Positions 23,824 through 32,204 of a stretch of DNA of 64,000 bases are shown piece by piece (the first letter of the stretch is position 1; every line of letters begins with the position of its first letter). Below the pieces are notes generated by a model that ran no database searches, was not told the origin of the DNA, and saw only the letters and a program-made list of their open reading frames with translations. The position numbers were made by a program, and so were the translations under genes. The stretch covers positions 1 through 64,000 of the forward strand of contig NZ_PJME01000052.1 in NCBI RefSeq assembly GCF_002954775.1. Reading direction: 5' to 3'. The DNA comes from Streptomyces geranii. Lineage in GTDB: Bacteria > Actinomycetota > Actinomycetes > Streptomycetales > Streptomycetaceae.

Positions 23824-25357
23824 GGCGCCTGTTGAACCCGCGGTGAGTCTGCGGGACGTCAGCATGGCCTTCGGCGGCAAGACGGTCCTGGAGTCCGTCT
23901 CGCTGGACATCGCACCGGGCAGCGTCGTCGCGCTGCTCGGTGCGAACGGGGCCGGCAAGTCCACGCTCATCAAGATCCTGTCAGGCGTCCACACGGACCA
24001 CGGCGGCGAGGTGACGGTGAACGGCTCCCCGGCCGCCCTCCAATCCCCCCTTGCCGCCCGGCAGTTGGGCATCCAGACAGTGCACCAGCGGATCGGCGAG
24101 GGCATCGTGCCCGGCCTCACGGTCGCCGAGAACCTGGTCTTCGAGGAGCTGGCCCAGGCACGCGGCAACCCGTTCCTCAACGGGCGCCGCGTGCTCGCGC
24201 GCGCCCGCGAGATCCAGTCGGCCCTCGACCTCGGCTGGAGCGACGCCCTGCTCAAGCGGGACGTCACCGAACTCGGCATCTCCGACCGCCAGTTGCTGAT
24301 CCTGGCCCGCGCCCTGGCCACCCGCCCCCGGCTCCTCATCCTCGACGAGCCGACCTCGGCCCTCTCCGCCGCCGAGGCGGAACGCCTCTTCGCGCTGGTG
24401 GAGAAGATGCGCGACGACGGCATCGCGGTCCTCTACGTCTCCCACCGCCTCGGCGAGATCGACGCGCTGGCCGACCGCCTGGTCGTCCTGCGAGACGGCC
24501 GTCTCACCGAGGACCAGATCAAGCCCTTCGACTGGGACAGCGCCCTGCGCGCGATGCTCGCCCAGGCCCAGGAGGCGACCACGGCACGTCCGCAGCGCGC
24601 GGGAGAGCAGGGGGCGCAGGGCTCGCAGGGCGAGATCCTGCTCTCGCTTCGTGGCGTACGGCTCCTGGAGGGCCGTACCCCTCAGGATCTGGACCTGCGA
24701 GCGGGCGAAGTCACCGGCGTCGTAGGCCTGTTGGGCGCGGGCAAGACCGAGCTGGCCCGAGGCCTCTTCGGCGCGGAGCCCTTCACCACCGGAGCCGTGG
24801 AACTCGGCGGCAAGGCGTACGAGCCCCGCCGCCCCGCCGACGCGATCCGGGCCGGCGTCCACCTGGTCCCCGAGGACCGGCACGCGGACGCCCTGGTCCC
24901 CGGCTGGTCGCTGGCCCAGAACATCTCGCTCCCGTTCCTCAAGTCCCTCTCGACGGCCGGGCTGGTGAACCGCTCGAAGGAGGACGCCCTCGGCCGCGAG
25001 ACGATCGAGGCGCTGGGTGTCGTGGCCCGCGACGAGCACTCCACCGTCGAGGAGCTGTCCGGCGGCAACCAGCAGAAGGTCGTCGTCGGCCGCTGGCTCG
25101 CCGAGCGCCCGCGTGTCCTGATCCTGGACGAGCCGTTCCGAGGGGTGGACATCGGTGCGCGGCGGGACATCGGACGTCGTGCGCGTGCGCTGGCGGCGGA
25201 GGGGGCGGCGGTCCTGGTCCTGTCCGCCGACGTCGACGAGGTCCTGGAGGTCGCCGACCGGGTCGTCGTCCTGGCGGCCGGCGAGATCCACCTCGACGCG
25301 TACGGCGAGGACGCGGAGCGCGACCGGGTCATCCAGACGATCTCGGCGTCGGTTTGA
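23810..25357 (+). CDS. Sugar ABC transporter ATP-binding protein with two ATPase domains
   Basis: A 515-residue fused ATPase of the RbsA/MglA type. The first domain has an intact Walker A (Gly-Ala-Asn-Gly-Ala-Gly-Lys-Ser-Thr near 45), a Leu-Asp-Glu-Pro-Thr Walker B and a weak signature. The second has Gly-Leu-Leu-Gly-Ala-Gly-Lys-Thr-Glu and a full Leu-Ser-Gly-Gly-Asn-Gln-Gln-Lys signature. It powers uptake through the permease at 25.5 kb. ATG 23810 overlaps the stop of the binding-protein gene by 14 bases. Confidence 0.9.
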   Translation: MSPTEAPVEPAVSLRDVSMAFGGKTVLESVSLDIAPGSVVALLGANGAGKSTLIKILSGVHTDHGGEVTVNGSPAALQSPLAARQLGIQTVHQRIGEGIVPGLTVAENLVFEELAQARGNPFLNGRRVLARAREIQSALDLGWSDALLKRDVTELGISDRQLLILARALATRPRLLILDEPTSALSAAEAERLFALVEKMRDDGIAVLYVSHRLGEIDALADRLVVLRDGRLTEDQIKPFDWDSALRAMLAQAQEATTARPQRAGEQGAQGSQGEILLSLRGVRLLEGRTPQDLDLRAGEVTGVVGLLGAGKTELARGLFGAEPFTTGAVELGGKAYEPRRPADAIRAGVHLVPEDRHADALVPGWSLAQNISLPFLKSLSTAGLVNRSKEDALGRETIEALGVVARDEHSTVEELSGGNQQKVVVGRWLAERPRVLILDEPFRGVDIGARRDIGRRARALAAEGAAVLVLSADVDEVLEVADRVVVLAAGEIHLDAYGEDAERDRVIQTISASV

Positions 25358-25412
25358 TGAGGGGCGCTCCGCGGGTGGCGGGTAGCGGGGTGACGTTGCC
25401 CGGCGTAGCTGG

Positions 25413-25460
25413 TGGGCGCGGGGAACTGCGCAACCAGCCACCACCGGCCCGCAGCCGAAC
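25413..25460. repeat. Dispersed repeat, GGAACTGCGCG family, copy 3, inside an operon
   Basis: This copy has GGCGCGGGGAACTGCGCAAC, then CAGCCACCACCGGCCCGCAG and CCGAAC. It sits in the 169-base gap between the transporter ATPase gene and its permease gene. The repeat is therefore inside a transcription unit, where it could form an RNA hairpin or processing site. Confidence 0.8.
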
Positions 25461-25526
25461 AACCGCCCAACCCGCTGCTCACCCCCACGCCGGCCCCACC
25501 GCCCCCGCCACACCAGGAAGCACCTC

Positions 25527-26573
25527 ATGACCACCACCCAGAGCGCCGCCCCGGCGAAGACAGCGACCCCGTCCACGCTCGCCGCCGCAGGTCCCCGTAT
25601 CCAGAACGCGGTCATCAAGTACGGGTTCATCTTCGTCACCGTCACGCTGTTCACGTACTTCGCGCTGAGCGAGCCGTCGTTCCGTGACTCGGCGACCCTC
25701 CTGGACACCCTGCGCTATGTCTCCGTCGCCGCGATCCTCGGCCTCGGGGTCACGCTCACCATGGCCGTGGGCGGGATGGACATGTCGGTCGGCGCGGTGG
25801 CCGGGCTCGGGGTGACCGTCGCCGCGAAGACGATGGTCACGTACAACCAGGTCGGAGTCGTCGCGATCATCGCGGTGATCGTGGCGGGCGCGCTCGCGGG
25901 CCTACTCAACGCCCTGCTCATCGTGGTGCTGAAGATCCCCGACATGCTGGCCACGCTGGGCACCATGTTCGTCATCCAGGGCACCAAACTCATCCTGGTC
26001 GACGGCCAGTCGATCACCCCGGGCATGACCCAGTCCGACGGCACGACGGCCCCCGGCAGGTTCACCGAGGGGTTCCTGCGCATAGACCGGGGCACGATCC
26101 TCGGCATCCCCGTCTCCGTGGTGATCTTCGGCGCGCTCACGGTCGTCGCCTGGGTCTTCCTGGCCCGCACCCGCTGGGGCCGCGTGCTGTACGCGATCGG
26201 CGCCAACCCCGAGGCCTCCCGCCTGGCGGGCATCCGCGTGGGCGCGTACCGGGCCCTGGCATACGTCCTCTCCGGCGTCCTCGCCTCCATCGGCGGCCTC
26301 ATCCTGGCCGCACGCATCGGCCAGGGAGACGTATCCGCAGGCACCTCCCAACTCCTCGAAGCGGTCGCCGTCGCCCTGGTCGGCACGTCCGTCCTCGGCC
26401 GGGGCCGCCCGAACGTCTGGGGCACCGCCCTGGGCGCGGTCCTGATCGGCATCATCACCACGGGCCTGACGATCAAGGGTCTGCCGTACTACACGCAGGA
26501 CGTGGTCGAGGGCGCCGTCCTGATCCTCGCCCTGATCTTCAGCTTCACCCTGTCCAAGCGCCGCACCGCATAA
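25527..26573 (+). CDS. Sugar ABC transporter permease, probable methylthioribose uptake
   Basis: A 348-residue RbsC-type permease with about nine to ten hydrophobic helices. The conserved Ala-Val-Gly-Gly-Met-Asp-Met-Ser-Val-Gly-Ala-Val segment is near residue 78, and the ATPase-coupling segment Ala-Ile-Gly-Ala-Asn-Pro-Glu-Ala-Ser-Arg-Leu-Ala-Gly is near 225. The ATG at 25527 follows AGGAAGCACC. The gap from the ATPase gene is larger than normal because of the inserted repeat. It is 11 bases from mtnK, which ties it to that kinase. Confidence 0.9.
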   Translation: MTTTQSAAPAKTATPSTLAAAGPRIQNAVIKYGFIFVTVTLFTYFALSEPSFRDSATLLDTLRYVSVAAILGLGVTLTMAVGGMDMSVGAVAGLGVTVAAKTMVTYNQVGVVAIIAVIVAGALAGLLNALLIVVLKIPDMLATLGTMFVIQGTKLILVDGQSITPGMTQSDGTTAPGRFTEGFLRIDRGTILGIPVSVVIFGALTVVAWVFLARTRWGRVLYAIGANPEASRLAGIRVGAYRALAYVLSGVLASIGGLILAARIGQGDVSAGTSQLLEAVAVALVGTSVLGRGRPNVWGTALGAVLIGIITTGLTIKGLPYYTQDVVEGAVLILALIFSFTLSKRRTA

Positions 26574-26584
26574 GGAAGTTCACG

Positions 26585-27754
26585 ATGGGCTACCGCATCC
26601 TGGAGCCGGCCGACATCCCCGCGTACCTGCACGGGCGCGGCCACTGGCCCGACCTGGCGGACATCCAGGTCCGCGAGGTCTCCGACGGCAACATGAACCG
26701 CGTGTTCCTCGCCAGGTCCGCCGACGGCACCCGCAGCCTGGCCGTGAAGCAGGCACTGCCCTGGGTCCGGGTGGCGGGCCCGTCCTGGCCGATGAGCCCG
26801 GAACGAGCGGACGCCGAAGCGCGAGCGTACGAACAGGTCGCGAAGGTGGCGCCGGACAAGATCCCGGCGATCCACGGCTACGACCCCGAGAACTACGCCC
26901 TCGTCATGGAGGACATGTCGGACCTGGAGGTCCTGCGCACCCTCCTCAACGAGGGCGCCTCGTACGGCCCGCACACCTCGGCCCGTATCGGCGAGTTCGT
27001 GGCCCAACTGACCTTCGCGACCAGCGACTTCGGCATGGCGTCGGCAGACCGCAAGGCGCTCATCGCCACCTCGGTCAGCCCGGAGCTGTGCAAGATCACC
27101 GAGGACGTGGTCCTCGCCGAGCCGTACATCGAGCACGAACACAACCACTGGCACGCGGATTTGACCGACCTGGCGGCGGAGTTCCGCGCGGACACCGCAC
27201 TCCGCACAGAGGTCGCCGACCTGCGCCACACTTTCATGACCAGCGCCCAGGCCCTCCTCCACGGCGACCTCCACACGGGCAGCGTCATGGTCGGCGACCG
27301 CGAAGGCGCCCCGGTGGTAAGGGTCTTCGACCCCGAGTTCTCCTTCGTGGGCCCGATCGGCTACGACCTGGGCCTCTACTGGGCCAACGCCCTGGTCTCG
27401 GAGCAACGAGCCCGCGAATTGGGCACCTTGACCGACCACGCCGACCAACTGTCCCTCTCCTGGCAGGCATTCGAGACAGAATTCCGCCGCCTGTGGCCGA
27501 CAAGGACCGACACCTTCTTCGACGACGCCTACCTCGACCGCTTCCTCCGCAGGATCTGGACGGAGTCGGTGGGCTACGCGGGCACAGAGATCATCCGCAG
27601 AATCATCGGCTTCGCCCACCTGACAGACCTGACCACCTTGCCGAACCCGGCCCCGGCATCCCGCCGAGCACTGCTGATCGGACGGCAACTGATCCTCCAC
27701 CGCGAGGAGTTGAAGAACCCGAGCGAGGTAGGGACGGTAGGGGAGAGCTTTTAG
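26585..27754 (+). CDS. mtnK: S-methyl-5-thioribose kinase
   Basis: MtnK phosphorylates methylthioribose at C1 with ATP to give MTR-1-phosphate, the substrate of MtnA. The protein is 389 residues and has an aminoglycoside-phosphotransferase-like kinase fold. The catalytic loop His-Gly-Asp-Leu-His-Thr-Gly is at 226-232, and the metal-binding Phe-Asp-Pro-Glu-Phe is at 248-252 with Asp249 and Glu251, the form typical of MTR kinase. The N-terminal Asp-Gly-Asn-Met-Asn-Arg-Val-Phe is the glycine-loop region. It is last in the transporter operon. Its TAG stop lies within a dispersed repeat. Confidence 0.92.
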   Translation: MGYRILEPADIPAYLHGRGHWPDLADIQVREVSDGNMNRVFLARSADGTRSLAVKQALPWVRVAGPSWPMSPERADAEARAYEQVAKVAPDKIPAIHGYDPENYALVMEDMSDLEVLRTLLNEGASYGPHTSARIGEFVAQLTFATSDFGMASADRKALIATSVSPELCKITEDVVLAEPYIEHEHNHWHADLTDLAAEFRADTALRTEVADLRHTFMTSAQALLHGDLHTGSVMVGDREGAPVVRVFDPEFSFVGPIGYDLGLYWANALVSEQRARELGTLTDHADQLSLSWQAFETEFRRLWPTRTDTFFDDAYLDRFLRRIWTESVGYAGTEIIRRIIGFAHLTDLTTLPNPAPASRRALLIGRQLILHREELKNPSEVGTVGESF

Positions 27755-27800
27755 GGGCGCGGGGAACTGCGCGAGAAGCCCCACCCACCCGCAGCCAAAC
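27747..27800. repeat. Dispersed repeat, GGAACTGCGCG family, copy 4, overlapping the mtnK stop
   Basis: This copy starts GCTTTTA with GGGGCGCGGGGAACTGCGCG, then AGAAGCCCCACCCACCCGCAG and CCAAACACAAACG. The TAG stop codon of mtnK is part of it. Its first 28 bases are identical to copy 2 upstream of mshC. Confidence 0.85.
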
Positions 27801-27810
27801 ACAAACGCAA

Positions 27811-27843
27811 AGGGGCGGCTCCCCAAAACAAGGAGCCGCCCCT
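27811..27843. terminator. Bidirectional hairpin between mtnK and glpD
   Basis: A perfect 12-bp stem (27811-27822 with 27832-27843) and a 9-base loop rich in A lie between convergent genes. On the minus strand it is followed by a short T-run. Confidence 0.8.
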
Positions 27844-27857
27844 AAAACGCCGTACAC

Positions 27858-29474
27858 CTACTTCTTGTCAAGCAAGTCCTGCACCTTGCCCCGGACCTCG
27901 TCCGTGGCCAAGCCCCGAATGGTCAGCGTGGTCCGACGACGCAGCACGTCGTCCACAGTCTCAGCCCACTCATTGTCCCGCGCATAAACAACCTGCGCCC
28001 AGATCTCCGGCGCATCCGCATGCACCCGCTCACCCAACTCCGGGTTCTCATTGGCGAGCCGAGCGATGTCGAACGCCAACGACCCGTAGTGCGTGGCAAG
28101 ATGCCGAGCCGTGTCCGCGGCCATCCGCGGCCCGGGCGCGGGCCCGTCCACCAGCAACCGGTGAGCGACCGCACGGGGGTTGGCGACCCCCGGCAACGGC
28201 ATCCGCTTCGGCAGCTCGGAGATGGGCTCGAAGTCGTCGCCCAGCGGACGGCCCGGCAACGTCTCCAGCTTCTGCATCACCGTACGGCCGATGTGCCGGA
28301 ACGTCGTCCACTTGCCGCCCGAGACGGACAGCATCCCGCCCCTGCCCTCGGTCACGACCGTCTCCCGCTTGGCCTTCGCCGTGTCACCGGGGCCACCCGG
28401 CAGCACCCGCAGGCCCGCGAAGGAGTACGTGATGTTGTCACGGGACAGCTGCTGGTCGCGTACGGAGAACGCGGCCTCGTCGAGGATCTGCGCCGTGTCC
28501 TTCTCGGTGACCGCGACATCCGCCGGGTCGCCCTCGAACTCCTCGTCGGTCGTACCGAGCAGGAGCATGTCCTCCCACGGCAGGGCGAACGTGATGCGGT
28601 ACTTGTCGATCGGGGTGGCCAGCGCGGCCTTCCACGGAGAGGTCCGCTTCAGGACCAGGTGCGCGCCCTTCGACAGCCGGATCGAGGGCGCCGCGCCGGC
28701 GTCCTCCATGCGGCGGAGGTGGTCGACCCAGGGGCCGGTCGCGTTGAGCACGAGCCGCGCGTTGACGCCGAAGTCGTCGCCGGAGAGCCGGTCGCGCAGG
28801 TCGGCGCCGGTGACCCGGCCCTTGGTGAAGCGCAGGCCGGACACCTCGGCGTGGTTGAGGACGACCGCGCCCGCCTCGACGGCCGCCCGGACCGTCATCA
28901 GCGCCATCCGCGCGTCGTTCATCTGGCCGTCGCCGTACACGGCCACGGCCTTGAGGTTCTCGGTGCGCAGCTCGGGCACGTCCTGCGCGGCCTTCGCCGG
29001 GGACAGGAGGTGGCCGACGCCGTCACCGAACGCCGACAGCATGGAGTAGGCGAAGACGCCCGCCCCGAGCTTCGCCGCGCCGTGCGGCCCGCCCTTGTAC
29101 ACGGGGAGGTAGAAGGTGAGCGGGTTCGCCAGGTGGGGGGCCACCTGCTTGGACACCGCGCGGCGCTCGAAGTGGTTCTCCGCCACCAGCTTCACCGCGC
29201 CGGTCTGCAGATAGCGCAGACCGCCGTGGAGCAGCTTGGAGGAGGCGGAGGAGGTGGCGCCGGCGAAGTCGCCGGCGTCGACCAGGGCCACCCGCAGCCC
29301 GGACTGCGCGGCATGCCAGGCCGTCGAGATGCCGAGGATGCCACCGCCGATCACGAGAAGGTCGTACGTCGCCTTGGAGAGCTGCTCCCGGGTCTCGGCG
29401 CGGCTCGGGTTCGTGCCGGAGGCCGGGTGCGTACCGAGGGCAGGCACGGACTGCAGGGTGGACTGACTGGTCAT
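27858..29474 (-). CDS. glpD: Glycerol-3-phosphate dehydrogenase (FAD)
   Basis: A 538-residue flavoprotein that oxidises glycerol-3-phosphate to dihydroxyacetone phosphate and feeds electrons to quinone at the membrane. The FAD-binding Gly-Gly-Gly-Ile-Leu-Gly is at 43-48. The Ser-Ser-Lys-Leu-Leu-His-Gly-Gly-Leu-Arg-Tyr-Leu segment near 78-90 is a hallmark of the family. The N-terminus has a 30-residue extension before the FAD fold. It starts 9 bases after the glpK stop and corresponds to gylB of the S. coelicolor glycerol operon. Confidence 0.95.
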   Translation of the reverse strand: MTSQSTLQSVPALGTHPASGTNPSRAETREQLSKATYDLLVIGGGILGISTAWHAAQSGLRVALVDAGDFAGATSSASSKLLHGGLRYLQTGAVKLVAENHFERRAVSKQVAPHLANPLTFYLPVYKGGPHGAAKLGAGVFAYSMLSAFGDGVGHLLSPAKAAQDVPELRTENLKAVAVYGDGQMNDARMALMTVRAAVEAGAVVLNHAEVSGLRFTKGRVTGADLRDRLSGDDFGVNARLVLNATGPWVDHLRRMEDAGAAPSIRLSKGAHLVLKRTSPWKAALATPIDKYRITFALPWEDMLLLGTTDEEFEGDPADVAVTEKDTAQILDEAAFSVRDQQLSRDNITYSFAGLRVLPGGPGDTAKAKRETVVTEGRGGMLSVSGGKWTTFRHIGRTVMQKLETLPGRPLGDDFEPISELPKRMPLPGVANPRAVAHRLLVDGPAPGPRMAADTARHLATHYGSLAFDIARLANENPELGERVHADAPEIWAQVVYARDNEWAETVDDVLRRRTTLTIRGLATDEVRGKVQDLLDKK

Positions 29475-29483
29475 GTGGGGTTC

Positions 29484-31034
29484 TTACTCCTCGACAGAGC
29501 TGTCTTCGAGCCAGCCCATGGACCGCTCGACGGCCTTGAGCCAGCTCTTGTACTCACGGTCGCGCTTCTCCGCGTCCATGTTGGGGGTCCATTCGGCGGC
29601 CCGGCGCCAGTTGGCGCGCAGGTCGTCGGTGTTGGTCCAGAAGCCGACGGCGAGACCGGCGGCGTAGGCGGCACCGAGGCAGGTCGTCTCGGCGACCATG
29701 GGACGGACCACGGGGGCGTCCAGGAAGTCCGAGAGGGTCTGCATCAGCAGGTTGTTGGAGGTCATGCCGCCGTCGACCTTGAGGGCCGCCAGCTCGACGC
29801 CGGAGTCCTTGGTCATGGCGTCCGTGATCTCACGGGTCTGCCAGGCGGTCGCCTCCAGGACGGCGCGCGCGAGGTGCGCCTTGGTGACGTACCGGGTGAG
29901 GCCGGCGATCACACCGCGGGCGTCGGAGCGCCAGTACGGGGCGAAGAGGCCGGAGAAGGCCGGTACGAAGTAGGCGCCGCCGTTGTCCTCGACCGAGGAG
30001 GCGAGCGTCTCGATCTCGGCGGCGGTGGAGATGAGGCCCATCTGGTCGCGCATCCACTGCACCAGCGAACCGGTGACCGCGATCGAGCCCTCCAGGGCGT
30101 AGACCGGGGCGTCGTTCCCGATGCGGTAGCCGACCGTGGTGAGCAGGCCGGAGTACGAGTTGATGATTTTGTCGCCGGTGTTCATCAGCATGAACGTGCC
30201 GGTGCCGTACGTCGACTTGGCCTCGCCCTCGGCGAAACAGGTCTGGCCGAACAGGGCCGCCTGCTGGTCGCCGAGCGCGGAGGCGACCGGGATGCCGCCG
30301 AGCAGCTCGCCCAGCGGGCCACCCGTGACCTCGCCGTAGACCTCGGCGGAGGAGCGGATCTCCGGGAGCATCGACAGCGGGACGCCGATCGACTCGGCGA
30401 TCTTCGGGTCCCACTCCAGCGTGTGCAGGTTCATCAGCATGGTGCGGGAGGCGTTGGTGACGTCGGTGTAGTGCTTGCCGCCGTCGACACCGCCCGTCAG
30501 GTTCCAGATGACCCAGGTGTCCATGGTGCCGAAGAGGATGTCCCCGGCCTCGGCGCGCTCGCGCAGCCCCTCGACGTTGTCGAGCAGCCAGCGGGCCTTG
30601 GGGCCGGCGAAGTACGAGGCCAGCGGCAGGCCGGTCTCGCGGCGGAAACGATCCTGCCCGACATTGCGGCCCAGCTCCTTGCAGAGCGTGTCGGTACGGG
30701 TGTCCTGCCAGACGATGGCGTTGTGGACGGGCTCACCGGTGTTCTTGTCCCACAGCAGCGTGGTCTCACGCTGGTTGGTGATGCCGATGGCCTTGATGTC
30801 GTCCCGGGTGATGCCGGCCTTCTGGATGGCTCCGGCGACGACTTCCTGGACGTTGGTCCAGATCTCGTTGGCGTCGTGCTCGACCCAGCCCGGCTTCGGG
30901 AAGATCTGCTCGTGCTCCTTCTGGTCGACGGAGACGATGCGTCCGTCGCGGTCGAAGACGATACAGCGGCTGGAGGTGGTGCCCTGGTCGATCGCGGCGA
31001 TGAACGGTCCGGCGGTGTGCGCGTCGTCGGTCAC
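29484..31034 (-). CDS. glpK: Glycerol kinase
   Basis: A 516-residue FGGY-family kinase that phosphorylates glycerol to glycerol-3-phosphate with ATP. Diagnostic stretches are Ala-Ile-Asp-Gln-Gly-Thr-Thr-Ser-Ser-Arg near residue 14 (catalytic phosphate loop), Gly-Ile-Thr-Asn-Gln-Arg-Glu-Thr near 85, Ala-Ala-Leu-Phe-Gly-Gln near 260 and Lys-Val-Asp-Gly-Gly near 420. GTG 31034 follows AGGAG. It lies between glpF and glpD in the gyl operon, and I expect glycerol induction through GylR. Confidence 0.96.
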   Translation of the reverse strand: MTDDAHTAGPFIAAIDQGTTSSRCIVFDRDGRIVSVDQKEHEQIFPKPGWVEHDANEIWTNVQEVVAGAIQKAGITRDDIKAIGITNQRETTLLWDKNTGEPVHNAIVWQDTRTDTLCKELGRNVGQDRFRRETGLPLASYFAGPKARWLLDNVEGLRERAEAGDILFGTMDTWVIWNLTGGVDGGKHYTDVTNASRTMLMNLHTLEWDPKIAESIGVPLSMLPEIRSSAEVYGEVTGGPLGELLGGIPVASALGDQQAALFGQTCFAEGEAKSTYGTGTFMLMNTGDKIINSYSGLLTTVGYRIGNDAPVYALEGSIAVTGSLVQWMRDQMGLISTAAEIETLASSVEDNGGAYFVPAFSGLFAPYWRSDARGVIAGLTRYVTKAHLARAVLEATAWQTREITDAMTKDSGVELAALKVDGGMTSNNLLMQTLSDFLDAPVVRPMVAETTCLGAAYAAGLAVGFWTNTDDLRANWRRAAEWTPNMDAEKRDREYKSWLKAVERSMGWLEDSSVEE

Positions 31035-31139
31035 TGTGTGCTCCTGAGAGGTCCGTGGGTAAGGGGCTGGCTTACGGCGTTGTCGCTCAAGGCTGTTCTG
31101 GTCGGTCCGGGACTGGTCCGGGACCGATCCAAGACTGCT

Positions 31140-31925
31140 CTAAGCAAAGGCGACGTTGTAGATGCCCGCAGCGATGGCGCCGCCGATCAGCGGACCGGCC
31201 ACCGGGATCCAGGCGTAGCCCCAGTCGGAGCCGCCCTTGTTGGGCAGGGGCAGGAGGGCGTGCACGATACGCGGACCGAGGTCACGGGCCGGGTTGATCG
31301 CGTAGCCGGTCGGACCACCGAGGGACAGACCGATGGAGACGACGACGAGGGCGGTGATCAGGGCGCCGAGGGTGCCGAGACCCTTGCCGTCGCCGTTGAG
31401 GCCCTGGGTGAGGACGGCGAGCACCAGTACGACCGTGCCGATGACCTCCGTGGCGATGTTCTGCCAGGGGACGCGGATCTCGGGGCCGGTGGAGAAGATG
31501 CCCAGGACCGGCCCGGCGCCCTTCTCCTGTGCCTCGACGGCCTTCTTGGCCGGAGTGCCGACGATTTCCTTGTCGGTCAGGTGGGCGAGGAACTGGCCGT
31601 AGTAGGCCACCCAGACCAGCGCCGCACCGATCATGGCGCCGAGCAGCTGCCCGCCCCAGTAGATCGGGACGTCGCTCCAGGGGATGCCGTCCTTCTTGAG
31701 CGCGAGCGCGAGGGTCACGGCCGGGTTGAGGTGGGCGCCGGAGAGGGGCGCCGAGGTGTAGACGGCCGTCAGTACGGCGAAACCCCACCCGAAGGTGATG
31801 GCGAGCCAGCCGGCGTTGCGTGCCTTGGAGGCCTTCAGCGTGACGGCGGCACAGACGCCGCCGCCGAGCAGGATGAGTATGGCGGTACCGATGGTCTCGC
31901 CGATGAAGATGTCGGAGCTGGACAC
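31140..31925 (-). CDS. glpF: Glycerol facilitator
   Basis: A 261-residue MIP-family channel with six membrane helices and two pore NPA boxes: Asn67-Pro-Ala (Leu-Asn-Pro-Ala-Val-Thr) and Asn211-Pro-Ala (Ile-Asn-Pro-Ala-Arg-Asp). The Arg-Asp after the second box is the form of glycerol facilitators rather than aquaporins. GTG 31925 has AAAGGAG nine bases upstream. It is the first gene of the glpF-glpK-glpD operon, downstream of a GylR-type palindrome. The 105 bases before glpK hold GGTC/GGAC-rich imperfect repeats. Confidence 0.94.
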   Translation of the reverse strand: MSSSDIFIGETIGTAILILLGGGVCAAVTLKASKARNAGWLAITFGWGFAVLTAVYTSAPLSGAHLNPAVTLALALKKDGIPWSDVPIYWGGQLLGAMIGAALVWVAYYGQFLAHLTDKEIVGTPAKKAVEAQEKGAGPVLGIFSTGPEIRVPWQNIATEVIGTVVLVLAVLTQGLNGDGKGLGTLGALITALVVVSIGLSLGGPTGYAINPARDLGPRIVHALLPLPNKGGSDWGYAWIPVAGPLIGGAIAAGIYNVAFA

Positions 31926-32009
31926 CCGCGACTCCTTTGTCCTTCGTTCCAGGGGAAGAGCTGCCGGCCCTTGGCGTTGTCACACTCTAACGCCTATTGC
32001 CGGTCGGTG

Positions 32010-32024
32010 TTCGACAATGTCGAC
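32010..32024. promoter_or_regulatory. Putative GylR operator upstream of glpF
   Basis: The near-palindrome TTCGACAATGTCGAC lies 85 bases before the glpF start. A matching TTCGGCAATGTCGAA is found upstream of gylR. The shared consensus TTCGRCAATGTCGAM and the IclR-family context make it a good candidate for GylR binding. Confidence 0.7.
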
Positions 32025-32137
32025 CGATGGACGGGAGTCTTGCTCCGGGGTTACGTGCACGTCAAGGGCTCTGTTATCGAAAACACGATCGTTATTGATT
32101 GCTGTGAGCTATCGATCTTGGGCGGGAGCAGCGGAAA

Positions 32138-32182
32138 CGGCGGAGGGGCCGGGACGCTGCACGCGTCCCGGCCCCTCCGCCG
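32138..32182 (-). terminator. Hairpin terminator after gylR
   Basis: A perfect 20-bp stem (32138-32157 with 32163-32182) and a 5-base loop TGCAC begin 22 bases after the gylR stop on the minus strand. It separates gylR from the glpFKD operon. Confidence 0.88.
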
Positions 32183-32204
32183 CACCGACTTCCTCACCGA
32201 AAAA

